The notes: generated from the sequence alone by a model not told the origin. 39,529 nt of DNA from an uncultured Eubacteriales bacterium (GCA_905201505.1 CAJKOJ010000013.1:1-39529); one strand, 5' to 3'. Counted from the first letter of the stretch, positions 9,077-16,308 are shown. Translations and numbers: made by a program.

Positions 9077-9283
9077 AATTTAATTTGTGATTTTATACCA
9101 CAAGTATACCACTGTTTTACTTATGCAGCAAGTACTGGAATATATGTGAAGATTATAATAGTAAATGCTGATGGCAGAGTTAAAAGTATGATTGGTACAG
9201 AACTTGTAAAGAATAAGATAACAAAGTTAAAAAAGATGTTGTAAAGTGTATGTAATGGTGATAAAATAACTGTGAAGTTTTGA
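9077..9283 (+). pseudogene. Possible relic of a small gene
   Basis: This stretch holds an open frame without a usable upstream ATG. From GTG 9146 it reads VKIIIVNADGRVKSMIG and on to a TAA at 9242-9244. In the same frame it then continues SVCNGDKITVKF to TGA 9281-9283. NGDKITVKF has the look of a genuine protein C-terminus, so a decayed coding segment with one in-frame stop is possible. The family is not recognised. The rest of the 8999-9330 gap is AT-rich, with no other feature seen. Confidence 0.25.
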
Positions 9284-9330
9284 GAGTATGTGTTTTGCAA
9301 TAGATTTTAAATTATAAAATGAGGTGTACT

Positions 9331-10446
9331 ATGAAAACATTTAGTGTTGAGCCTGATATAAAAATAATGGATACTGTAAAGGAATTCTGCGAGTACTATG
9401 GCATTGGCAAAGGTGACCTTGTGTTTGTCAGTGAAAGTACTTATAGCAAACATTTAAAAGGTCACATTGATGATGCATATATATGTAATTACAGAAAGTA
9501 TGGCAGCGGTGAACCTACAGATGTTATGGTTGAGAATATTTATAATGAAGTAAAAAATTATAAATACAAGAGGGTTTTTGCTGTTGGAGGCGGCACTATT
9601 TTAGATGTTGCTAAGCTTTTTTCACTTAAGAACATATCGCCTGTTAATGATTTGTATGATAAAAAGCTTGATATAGTAAGGGAAAAGGAGCTTATACTGG
9701 TACCTACCACATGCGGAACAGGTTCAGAAGTAACAAATATTGCTATATTGGAGCTTACTAAAAAAGGAACAAAATTTGGACTTGCCGAGCCTGAGCTTTT
9801 TGCTGATGATGCCGTATTAATACCTGAGCTTGTTGAAAATCTACCTTTCAGATTTTTTGCAACAAGTTCCATTGACGCACTTATTCATTCTATTGAATCT
9901 TATACATCGCCTAAGGCAAATCCTTTTACAGAGATCTTTTCATTAAAGGCTATGTCTATGATTTTAGAGGGTTATAAAAAAATTGCAAGTGAAGGTGAAG
10001 AAGCAAGAAAGCCAATTATGAAAGAATTTCTTATTGCAAGTACTTATGCAGGAATTGCTTTTGGAAATGCAGGATGTGCAGCTGTTCATGCTATGAGCTA
10101 TCCTTTGGGTGCTAAATATCATGTGCCTCATGGAGAAGCTAATTATGCTATGTTTACAGGTGTGTATAAGGAATATATGTCAATAAAGTCTGAGGGAAAG
10201 ATTGCTGAGCTTAATAAATATCTGGCTGATATACTTAATTGTGATAAAAATAAAGTTTATGATGAAATTGAGATTTTGCTTAATAATATATTACCAAAGA
10301 AATCACTGCATGAGTATGGTATGAAAGAAAGTGAAATAAAGGAGTTTACAGAATCTGTTATGGAAAAGCAGGGAAGGCTGATGGCTAATAATTTTGTTGA
10401 GCTTAAGGGTGAGCAGGTATACAACATATATAAAAGTCTTTATTAA
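9331..10446 (+). CDS. 4hbD: 4-hydroxybutyrate dehydrogenase (iron-containing alcohol dehydrogenase)
   Basis: Group III iron-dependent alcohol dehydrogenase, 371 residues, the length I recall for Clostridium kluyveri 4-hydroxybutyrate dehydrogenase, which interconverts succinate semialdehyde and 4-hydroxybutyrate with NAD(H). The NAD-binding GGGTILDVAK, the LVPTTCGTGSEVTN loop, and metal ligands in SSIDALIH, AAVHAMSYPLG and HVPHGEAN are all present, as is a family-like C-terminus (GRLMANNF ... NIYKSLY). ATG 9331 is chosen because GAGGTG (9321-9326) acts as its RBS; ATG 9319 has none. No other succinate or 4-hydroxybutyrate pathway gene is nearby, so its partners must be elsewhere. Confidence 0.83.
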   Translation: MKTFSVEPDIKIMDTVKEFCEYYGIGKGDLVFVSESTYSKHLKGHIDDAYICNYRKYGSGEPTDVMVENIYNEVKNYKYKRVFAVGGGTILDVAKLFSLKNISPVNDLYDKKLDIVREKELILVPTTCGTGSEVTNIAILELTKKGTKFGLAEPELFADDAVLIPELVENLPFRFFATSSIDALIHSIESYTSPKANPFTEIFSLKAMSMILEGYKKIASEGEEARKPIMKEFLIASTYAGIAFGNAGCAAVHAMSYPLGAKYHVPHGEANYAMFTGVYKEYMSIKSEGKIAELNKYLADILNCDKNKVYDEIEILLNNILPKKSLHEYGMKESEIKEFTESVMEKQGRLMANNFVELKGEQVYNIYKSLY

Positions 10447-10462
10447 AAATTCTGTTAACAGA

Positions 10463-10489
10463 AAGAAATATAACGATATTTCTTTTTTT
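10463..10489 (+). terminator. Intrinsic terminator
   Basis: AGAAATAT (10464-10471), loop AACG, ATATTTCT (10476-10483), then a T-run. It lies just past the 4-hydroxybutyrate dehydrogenase stop. Confidence 0.75.
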
Positions 10490-10582
10490 ATAAAAATTTC
10501 TTGTAAAAAAATGTAATTTGTAATAAACTTATATCAAGAAATAAATTATAATATGAAATGGGTATGTGTCTGGAGGATTTTT

Positions 10583-11590
10583 ATGGTAAGGTCAGCAATA
10601 ATAGGTTTGGGTATACAGGGGAAGAAGTATGCAGAAATATTATACAATAATGAAATTGAAAATATGAGCCTTGTTGGAGTTGTGGCAAGGTCTGAGGAAA
10701 ATTCTGAATGGGCTGAGGGTAATATACCCGGTGTAAAAATATATAGAAGCTGCGAAGAGCTTTTTAATAATTGTTTAGAATTTGATGCTGTAATCATTAC
10801 AACTCCGCATAAAAGTCATCCTGAAATTGCAATGAAAGCATTTTGCTGTAAAAAAGCAGTACTTTGTGACAAGCCATCAGGCATAGATTTAAAAGAGGTT
10901 GAAAAAATGAATAAGATGTCAGAGGGAATACCTTTTGCTATGATGTTTAATAACAGAGTTCAGCCTATTTATAAATGGATAAAGGAAAAAATTGAAAAGG
11001 GCGATTTGGGAGAAATAAAGAGAATACTTTTTGAAAGCAGTAAGAATTTCAGAACACAGCAATATCATAATTCTGCCGGTTGGAGAAGCAGCTGGGAAGG
11101 TGAAGGCGGAGGAGCTCTTATAAATCAGGGTCAGCATTTGCTTGATTTATGGTACTGGTTCTTTGGTATGCCGGATAAAATTATATCTAATGTATGTTAT
11201 GGCAAGTACAATGATTTTGATGTTGATGATGAGGCTACACTTATAATGAGATATAAGGATAAGTCAGGTGTATTTATTATATCAACAGGGGAACCTATGG
11301 GTAATGATAAAGTTGAAATAATTGGTACAAAAGGAAAAATATATGCTGATGGAGAAAGTGTTAAGCTTTGGCAGTATGAGGACAGTACAGATTATATGAA
11401 AAAGGCTCAGGTAAATAATGATGTTAATATAAAGGGAAGTATTGAAGAATTTTATTTCGCACCTGAAAAAAAGCCTTATAATATAATGCTTAAAAACTTT
11501 GCCGATTATGCTGAAGGAAGAGCAGATCCTATTGCAAAAGGGACAGACGGTATATATGCTCTTAAAATGTGCAAACTTGCATACAAGTAA
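10583..11590 (+). CDS. Gfo/Idh/MocA family oxidoreductase
   Basis: NAD(P)-dependent oxidoreductase of 335 residues, of the sugar or inositol dehydrogenase superfamily. The N-terminal Rossmann domain begins AIIGLGIQGKKYA. The family 'EKP' motif appears as CDKPSG, with the conserved Lys, and the C-terminal alpha/beta domain includes GGGALINQGQHLLDLWYW, carrying the conserved His. The substrate cannot be deduced. ATG 10583 has GGAGG 7 nt upstream. An in-frame ATG at 10553 lies within a few bases of a TATAAT (10547-10552) and is probably upstream of or at the transcription start. It is apparently a single-gene unit. Confidence 0.85.
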   Translation: MVRSAIIGLGIQGKKYAEILYNNEIENMSLVGVVARSEENSEWAEGNIPGVKIYRSCEELFNNCLEFDAVIITTPHKSHPEIAMKAFCCKKAVLCDKPSGIDLKEVEKMNKMSEGIPFAMMFNNRVQPIYKWIKEKIEKGDLGEIKRILFESSKNFRTQQYHNSAGWRSSWEGEGGGALINQGQHLLDLWYWFFGMPDKIISNVCYGKYNDFDVDDEATLIMRYKDKSGVFIISTGEPMGNDKVEIIGTKGKIYADGESVKLWQYEDSTDYMKKAQVNNDVNIKGSIEEFYFAPEKKPYNIMLKNFADYAEGRADPIAKGTDGIYALKMCKLAYK

Positions 11591-11753
11591 AAAAATAATG
11601 TGTGTCGATTAATAGTGTATATAGCTTGTATGATAGATATAAAAAGTACTATAAATTGTACAGTGTGCTCGTGCACAGTAACTTTTTGTGCAATTTGTAT
11701 GTTAATTACTAAATTATAAACATAAAAAAAATTATATTTGTGCAAAATTTTAG

Positions 11754-11782
11754 TTGCAAAAATATAGGTTTAGTATTATAAT
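11754..11782 (+). promoter_or_regulatory. Sigma-A promoter of the riboswitch transcript
   Basis: TTGCAA (11754-11759), 17-bp spacer, TATAAT (11777-11782). The start would be near 11789, about 70 nt before the aptamer. The preceding stretch 11591-11753 is AT-rich and holds no gene. Confidence 0.75.
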
Positions 11783-11857
11783 AATAATAGGTCAAGGATG
11801 AGCAACATCAAGAATTCTTGATTATATGTGCCATTTTTTAGTTGGTTTTCAATTAAA

Positions 11858-11937
11858 TATATGGGCAAACTTATCGAAAGGTAAGGACGCAAAGCCAAGG
11901 GTCTAAAGCTAGTATAGCAATGACAGCCGGTTGCCTG
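11858..11937 (+). ncRNA. Cyclic di-GMP-I riboswitch (GEMM-I)
   Basis: The aptamer hallmarks are present in order. GGGCAAAC (11863-11870) opens the P1 strand. A hairpin with GAAA tetraloop follows at 11870-11885, then GACGCAAAGCC (11886-11896), then GGGTCTAAAGC, and GGTTGCC (11929-11935) closes the P1 pairing. A terminator follows directly and shares bases with the closing strand, so the unit should control read-through into the transglutaminase-like gene at 12113. Bases 11932-11934 (TGC) can pair either in P1 or with the terminator base GCA (11956-11958), which suggests that ligand binding weakens termination (an ON switch). That direction is inference. Confidence 0.9.
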
Positions 11938-11967
11938 TTACATAGTGTAACAGTGGCAGTTTTTTTT
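11932..11967 (+). terminator. Riboswitch expression-platform terminator
   Basis: CTGTTACA (11935-11942), loop TAG, TGTAACAG (11946-11953), extended by TGC/GCA at the base and followed by at least seven T residues. The 5' base of the stem overlaps the aptamer's closing strand. Confidence 0.85.
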
Positions 11968-12020
11968 GTATAAAAATGCCTGAAGTGTATTTTTAGTGTA
12001 CAATAAATTTTGCCAGCTTT

Positions 12021-12052
12021 GCGTTGCCACTCACATAGGGCAGCGCTTTTTT
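12021..12052 (+). terminator. Second terminator before the transglutaminase gene
   Basis: GCGTTGCC (12021-12028) pairs with GGCAGCGC (12039-12046), with one G-U pair, around a 10-nt loop, followed by six T residues. It stands between the riboswitch terminator and the gene, so transcripts meet two stop signals in a row. Confidence 0.7.
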
Positions 12053-12112
12053 ATTTGTAAAAAAACTAAAATAAAGTGTTCTTATATATAGAACAGTAGG
12101 GAGATGGCAGTT

Positions 12113-12844
12113 ATGAAGAAATTATTATCAGTAATAACATTGGCTGCAACAATGTTTATGGCAACAAGTGCATTTGCTGCAGATTCAATTGAAGATACAA
12201 TAGTTGAAGGTGTTAAAAGTTTTGAGACAACAATTGATGTAAGTGGTTGTGACGCAACTGTTGATGAAGTTATGGATACATTTGCAAGCATATTTAACAC
12301 TAATCCGGTAATGACTAATTTAGACGGAAATATACAGTGTGCATATAAAGGTGATAAGGCAACATATATTACAGTAAGTTATATCCAGACTACCGGCACT
12401 TCTGCTGCAAATGCACAGAATGAAGCAGATAAAGTGCTTGAAAGTATAGTTAATACAGCAAAATCAAAAGGCGGCAAAGTTGAAGAAGCTAAATATGTTC
12501 ATGACTATTTAATTGATAATTCAGAATATGATTATACATACAAAGCGACAACACTTTATGATTTACTTGTAACTGGTAAGGGTACATGCAATTCTTATTC
12601 AATGGCATATAAAGCAGCTATGGATAAGTTGGGTATTGAATGTGTAATAGTTGTTAATGACAGTCACGCATGGAATCAAATTAACATAGATGGCAAATGG
12701 TATAATATTGATGTTACATGGGATGAAAATTATACATTAAACGGTACTCCGGATACAACATTTTTTATGAAGAGTGATGATTTCTTTAAGGCTACAGAGC
12801 ATAACAGCTGGAACAGTAAAAATAAGTGTGAAGTTGATTATTAA
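12113..12844 (+). CDS. Secreted transglutaminase-like protein
   Basis: Exported protein of 243 residues. It has a signal peptide (MKKLLSVITLAATMFMATSAFA, cut before AD) and a C-terminal transglutaminase-like cysteine-protease fold. The catalytic triad is visible: C159 in GKGTCNSYSMAYK, H185 in NDSHAWNQI, D200 in WYNIDVTWDE. Such secreted domains act as peptidases or crosslinkers at the cell surface; the substrate is not predictable. ATG 12113 is chosen because GGGAG (12099-12103) lies 9 nt upstream and the signal peptide begins there; ATG 12104 is too close to the RBS. The c-di-GMP-I riboswitch in its leader suggests regulation together with surface or lifestyle functions. Confidence 0.85.
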   Translation: MKKLLSVITLAATMFMATSAFAADSIEDTIVEGVKSFETTIDVSGCDATVDEVMDTFASIFNTNPVMTNLDGNIQCAYKGDKATYITVSYIQTTGTSAANAQNEADKVLESIVNTAKSKGGKVEEAKYVHDYLIDNSEYDYTYKATTLYDLLVTGKGTCNSYSMAYKAAMDKLGIECVIVVNDSHAWNQINIDGKWYNIDVTWDENYTLNGTPDTTFFMKSDDFFKATEHNSWNSKNKCEVDY

Positions 12845-12871
12845 AAAATATTTTAATTTATATATGTAATA

Positions 12872-12897
12872 GCATTAAAAGTTATAATGCCTTTTAT
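12872..12897 (+). terminator. Possible weak terminator
   Basis: GCATTA (12872-12877) pairs with TAATGC (12885-12890), followed by CTTTTAT. The stem is short. It may end the transglutaminase transcript together with the next hairpin. Confidence 0.35.
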
Positions 12898-12913
12898 AAA
12901 ATGAAACTAAACA

Positions 12914-12950
12914 AATCCCCTTAGCTTAGGCAAAGGGGATTATTTCTTTT
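12914..12950. terminator. Bidirectional terminator between convergent genes
   Basis: AATCCCCTT (12914-12922) pairs perfectly with AAGGGGATT (12933-12941), and a T-rich tail follows on the plus strand. It overlaps the stop codon of the minus-strand TSUP gene, which ends at 12940. Confidence 0.7.
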
Positions 12951-13299
12951 GTATTCCTTTTTTTATTTCTAAAAAGCCGAGTATAAATAAGAAAAATCCA
13001 AAGGCTGAACGAAGAATAGAGGGGCTTAAAAAATTCATTGTAACAGCACCTGCAACAGCACCTGCTATTCCCCATATAATTAAAGGTTTAATAACTTTTT
13101 TTTCTATATTGTTGTGTTTAATATGAGTAGTTACAGCGACAATTGCTGTTGGTATAAAGTAAATCAGATTTATTGCCTGAGCCGTTTTTTGTTCAATGCC
13201 CAGAAAAATTGTAAGAGCCGGTATAAGTATTGTGCCTCCGCCTATGCCCATACCGCTTATTATTCCGGACAGAAATCCTGTTAAAATCAAAATAACCAT
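12940..13299 (-). CDS. TSUP (TauE/SafE) half-transporter, second subunit
   Basis: A 119-residue membrane protein with about four hydrophobic segments and the TSUP repeat signature GMGIGGGTILIPAL. Full TSUP (sulfite/sulfoacetate exporter, TauE/SafE) proteins are ~250 residues and contain two such repeats, so this is one half. It starts a single base after the stop of the other half (TAA-T-ATG), so the pair is probably translationally coupled and assembles as a heterodimer. That assembly is inference. Substrate is unknown; family members move sulfite, sulfonates or other small anions. Confidence 0.75.
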   Translation of the reverse strand: MVILILTGFLSGIISGMGIGGGTILIPALTIFLGIEQKTAQAINLIYFIPTAIVAVTTHIKHNNIEKKVIKPLIIWGIAGAVAGAVTMNFLSPSILRSAFGFFLFILGFLEIKKGIQKK

Positions 13300-13300
13300 A

Positions 13301-13645
13301 TTATATCACCATTTTTGCGGCAGCTATAAGCATAAAGCCGCCAAATATAATGTGAAGCCATTTGCCTGAAAATTTGCTTAATATTCTGGCACCTACATAG
13401 CCTCCTGTTATTCCGCCGAGACTTACCCATAAAACTGTGGACCAGGGAATATTAATTTTATAAATGTATATTACTGCACTTATTAATGAAAGAGGAAGTA
13501 TTACAGCAATAGCTGTTGCATGAGCCTTATGCTCTTCTACATTTAATAATCTTTCCATACCGGGAACAAGTATTGTTCCTCCTCCTGCACCAAAAAAACC
13601 ATTTGCAAAGCCTATAACAATGCCTAAAATATTTGACTTAAACAT
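13301..13645 (-). CDS. TSUP (TauE/SafE) half-transporter, first subunit
   Basis: A 114-residue membrane protein with about four hydrophobic helices and the N-terminal TSUP signature GFFGAGGGTILVPGM. It is the upstream half of the split transporter pair. Both halves begin with their own Met and ribosome binding site and end in plausible loops, which argues for a genuine two-gene arrangement and not a recent stop mutation. Its Shine-Dalgarno AAGGTGAT lies inside a 13-bp inverted repeat (see 13643-13687), so translation or upstream transcription may be regulated there. Confidence 0.75.
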   Translation of the reverse strand: MFKSNILGIVIGFANGFFGAGGGTILVPGMERLLNVEEHKAHATAIAVILPLSLISAVIYIYKINIPWSTVLWVSLGGITGGYVGARILSKFSGKWLHIIFGGFMLIAAAKMVI

Positions 13646-13687
13646 AAAATAATCACCTTAGTTAGTTTGTGCAGTAAGGTGATTATT
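13643..13687 (-). promoter_or_regulatory. 13-bp hairpin enclosing the RBS of the TSUP pair
   Basis: AATAATCACCTTA (13648-13660) pairs perfectly with TAAGGTGATTATT (13675-13687) around 14 nt. On the minus-strand RNA the 3' arm contains the AAGGTGAT ribosome binding site, and the ATG (13645-13643) follows 2 nt later. It could hide the start site. It could instead be a terminator for the kinase gene ending at 13699, but the T-run after it is poor. Confidence 0.55.
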
Positions 13688-13698
13688 ATTCTTTGATA

Positions 13699-14229
13699 TT
13701 AAATTTTATTTACTAAGGTTAATATTTCAGAAACATAGTTATTTTTTATCAAAACATAATTTAAACTATATTTTCTGCAAAGTTTTAAATTTTCTGCATT
13801 TACGTGTATTAAAAGTTCTTTTTCTGCATAGCTGTCATCTATACGTCTTTCAATAGCACATGCCGTTTCTTTTATAGTACTGTAATTTGAGTTAATATAG
13901 TTTTCTGAAAATATTATACATATATATTTTATATGATTAAGATATTCATAGCTGAAATATTTTTTATAATCAGGCGGAATATAACAGCCTTCTATAATTA
14001 AATTCTGTTTGTTTTCTATGGCTGTTTTAATTATTTCTTTAATTATATTCCATAAATATTCAGTCAGTTCTCTGTTGTTGCTTTCAGGTGACAGAGGACA
14101 TATACCGCTTCGTATAAGTCCCATTTTTATATGATCTATTGACATATATGGATAGCTGTACTTTTCAAGAAGTTTTTGTGAAAGCAGCGTTTTTCCTGTA
14201 TGAGTGGCTCCAGTAATTAATATTATCAT
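13699..14229 (-). CDS. P-loop kinase-like ATP-binding protein
   Basis: A 176-residue protein with a Walker A motif at the extreme N-terminus (GATHTGKT, residues ~7-14) and a later hydrophobic strand ending IIEGCYIPP that could act like Walker B. The overall size fits small nucleoside- or metabolite-kinase or zeta-toxin-like AAA proteins. The phosphate acceptor is not recognisable. It lies 13 nt after the nucleotidyltransferase gene, so the two are probably co-transcribed. The start sits just downstream of a GGGG-containing RBS. Confidence 0.6.
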   Translation of the reverse strand: MIILITGATHTGKTLLSQKLLEKYSYPYMSIDHIKMGLIRSGICPLSPESNNRELTEYLWNIIKEIIKTAIENKQNLIIEGCYIPPDYKKYFSYEYLNHIKYICIIFSENYINSNYSTIKETACAIERRIDDSYAEKELLIHVNAENLKLCRKYSLNYVLIKNNYVSEILTLVNKI

Positions 14230-14242
14230 ATACTGCCCCGTT

Positions 14243-14887
14243 TTAAATGTTGCCGTTTATTATATTTCCTGCCCAGTTCATAAGCTGTTCAGATGCAAGG
14301 TCAAAATCCTGTTCATAAAATTTATTGAAGTAATTATTCAATATTACAGCATCCTGTCCGTCAAGATAATCAACAAGTTCGTGAATTCTGCGAATATATT
14401 TTCCCTTTTTATAATAATATTTAGATTGAAGTGCAAAAGTTGCTTCCTTGTAAAGATATTTTAAAATATTTACATCCCTTTCATGAAGGGCATTATGTAC
14501 ACATCCGTGATATATGTTACAGGCATCGGCTTTGCATGAACGCCATGCATCGTCTTTTCTTATTCTGCCGCTGAGCCAGCTTAAATCCCCATATAAAGCA
14601 TTTGTATCATAATAAAACTGAAATAAGTCTGAAGGCGGCCAGTTTGAAATTTCCTTTTTGCCGGAGACAAAGCCGCATACTTTATCTCTGTGTTCAAGAC
14701 TTGCAAGTGTTTTGTCATATACTTTTAAATCGGAGTAAGTAAAATTGTCAAGTATTAAAACAACATCAATATCACTTGATTCTGTTGCTTCGTCTCTTCC
14801 ATAACTGCCTTGTATACCTATAAATACTACTCTGTCTTTAAATGTATCAAGTATCTTTTCCTTAAATTTTTCAAGCCATATTTTCAT
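14243..14887 (-). CDS. Nucleotidyltransferase-domain protein
   Basis: A 214-residue protein with the polymerase-beta-like nucleotidyltransferase motif GSYGRDEATESSDIDVVLI (~27-45). This provides the Gly-Ser and paired Asp residues that bind nucleotide and metal. The C-terminal half is helical, with no known signature. It resembles antibiotic or small-molecule adenylyltransferases, but the substrate is unknown and resistance should not be assumed. The start is ATG 14887, 7 nt after GAGGAGGAG. A TTG at 14905 lies upstream of that RBS and is not used. It follows nth on the same strand. Confidence 0.7.
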   Translation of the reverse strand: MKIWLEKFKEKILDTFKDRVVFIGIQGSYGRDEATESSDIDVVLILDNFTYSDLKVYDKTLASLEHRDKVCGFVSGKKEISNWPPSDLFQFYYDTNALYGDLSWLSGRIRKDDAWRSCKADACNIYHGCVHNALHERDVNILKYLYKEATFALQSKYYYKKGKYIRRIHELVDYLDGQDAVILNNYFNKFYEQDFDLASEQLMNWAGNIINGNI

Positions 14888-14909
14888 ATCAATTCTCCTC
14901 CTCAAATAG

Positions 14910-15563
14910 TTAATTATTCATATTGTAATAGTCGCACTCCTTGTTAAGCAGGCAATTTTGACAATCGGGTTTTCTTGCCTTGCATATTGTTCTCCCGTGT
15001 GCAATAATCTGCGTATTATATCTTCCCCAATGGTCCTCAGGAAAAATCTCCATTAATTCAAACTCAATTTTTACAGGGTCATCACAGTTTACAAAACCAA
15101 GTTTGTTGCTTATTCTTTTAACATGAGTATCAACGACTATACTTGGTATGTGAAAAATATGTGTTCTAACTACATTTGCTGTTTTCCTGCCTACACCTGC
15201 CAAATTTGTTAGCAATTTAATGTCTGATGGCATCTCTTTGTTATATTCGTTTATCAGTTGATTTGCTGCTGTAATAATATTTTTAGCTTTGTTATGATAA
15301 AAACCTGTTGAGCGAATGTCATTTTCAAGTTCCTTTAAATCTGCACCGGCAAAGGCTTCAAGACTTGTATATTTTTTAAACAGTTTGTCTGTAACCATAT
15401 TAACTCTGTCATCAGTGCATTGTGCTGAAAGCATTGTTGCAATCAATAATTCATAGGGGGTTGTGTAGTGTAGATAGCATTTGTCTTCAGTAGGGTACAT
15501 GGTATCAAGAAGTGAAAGTACATTTGTTACCTTGCTTTTTAATTTTGGCGATATTTTCTGCAT
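14910..15563 (-). CDS. nth: Endonuclease III
   Basis: DNA glycosylase/AP lyase for oxidised pyrimidines in base excision repair, 217 residues, the usual length. The helix-hairpin-helix LAGVGRKTANVV carries the catalytic Lys, VVDTHVKR the catalytic Asp. The C-terminal iron-sulphur ligands have the exact C-x6-C-x2-C-x5-C spacing (CKARKPDCQNC ... C). The start has a near-ideal AAGGAGG 7 nt upstream. Its promoter is the leftward half of the palindromic divergent promoter at 15597-15639, about 28 nt upstream of the ATG. Confidence 0.96.
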   Translation of the reverse strand: MQKISPKLKSKVTNVLSLLDTMYPTEDKCYLHYTTPYELLIATMLSAQCTDDRVNMVTDKLFKKYTSLEAFAGADLKELENDIRSTGFYHNKAKNIITAANQLINEYNKEMPSDIKLLTNLAGVGRKTANVVRTHIFHIPSIVVDTHVKRISNKLGFVNCDDPVKIEFELMEIFPEDHWGRYNTQIIAHGRTICKARKPDCQNCLLNKECDYYNMNN

Positions 15564-15596
15564 TGTTTACCTCCTTTTAAAAAAATCAGCTAATTT

Positions 15597-15639
15597 AATT
15601 ATAGTTGACTTGACAAAGACTGTCAAGTCAACTATAATT
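15597..15639. promoter_or_regulatory. Palindromic, overlapping divergent consensus promoters
   Basis: A perfect 19-bp inverted repeat (15597-15615 and 15621-15639) around AAGAC. Rightward: TTGACA 15610-15615, 17-bp spacer, TATAAT 15633-15638. Leftward: TTGACA 15626-15621, 17-bp spacer, TATAAT 15603-15598. Both are exact sigma-A consensus. Each -35 box lies inside the other promoter's spacer, so polymerases should compete. They drive nth (left) and the membrane protein at 15741 (right). Confidence 0.75.
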
Positions 15640-15740
15640 TTATTTATGAGTAAAAAAGGAAACAGATGGTTTTCCTGCTGTTACTAAAGAATATTTATAT
15701 TTACAGAAAAACTCTGAATATAATTGAAAGGGGGATTAAT

Positions 15741-16223
15741 ATGGGTACTATGACCTGGGCAGATTGGCTTATATTAATTGTTATTGTTATTGCAGTTATT
15801 GCAGGTATTCTTATTTTCCTTAATAAAAAGGCTTATAAGAAAATGAATCAGCAGAATGAGATGATTGAACAGCATAAAATGCTTCAGACTGCTTATATCA
15901 TAGATAAGACAAGAGATAAAATGACAAATGTAAAATCTTTGCCTAAGGCGGTAACTGAAAATGTGCCTAAATGGAGCAAGTTTATGAAAATGTACTTCGT
16001 TAAGGTTAAAATAGGTCCGCAAATTCTTACTCTTATTACAGATAAGCGTGTGTTTAAAGCGTTGCCTGTCAATAAGTCTGTTAAAATTGAAATTGCCGGT
16101 CTTTATATTGTAAATATGATTGGTATGAAGACTCCTGAACAGCTTAAAGCTATAGAAAAGGCTAAAAAGGAAAAGGCAAAGGAAGAAAAAAAGGCAGCAA
16201 AAGCAGATAAGAAAAAGAAATAA
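15741..16223 (+). CDS. Conserved-looking single-pass membrane protein, function unknown
   Basis: A 160-residue protein with one strongly hydrophobic helix near the N-terminus (WADWLILIVIVIAVIAGILI). A ~100-residue mixed domain follows, then a Lys/Glu/Ala-rich tail ending KADKKKK. The layout recalls small YajC-like proteins, but I see no diagnostic motif and do not assign it. ATG 15741 has AAAGGGGG 6 nt upstream; the longer frame from 15666 has no RBS. A ~95-nt leader separates it from the rightward arm of the divergent promoter. The basic tail probably stays in the cytoplasm. Confidence 0.6.
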   Translation: MGTMTWADWLILIVIVIAVIAGILIFLNKKAYKKMNQQNEMIEQHKMLQTAYIIDKTRDKMTNVKSLPKAVTENVPKWSKFMKMYFVKVKIGPQILTLITDKRVFKALPVNKSVKIEIAGLYIVNMIGMKTPEQLKAIEKAKKEKAKEEKKAAKADKKKK

Positions 16224-16308
16224 TATATTGCTTTTGGTGTAAATAGAAAAATGTAATTTTAATATTAGTCTTTTCATATAATTACCTTATAAAAGTGAGG
16301 GAGTTATT

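Noticed and set aside
9191..9283. Calling the 9077-9283 frame a functional small gene
   Set aside because: No ATG with a ribosome binding site precedes it, and a TAA interrupts the frame. It is kept only as a low-confidence relic.
14243..14887. Naming the nucleotidyltransferase an aminoglycoside resistance enzyme
   Set aside because: Only the generic nucleotidyltransferase motif is visible. Nothing shows antibiotic specificity.
15597..15639. Reading the 19-bp palindrome as a transcription terminator
   Set aside because: It sits between the 5' ends of two divergent genes, not after a gene, and both arms form exact -35/-10 pairs with correct spacing.
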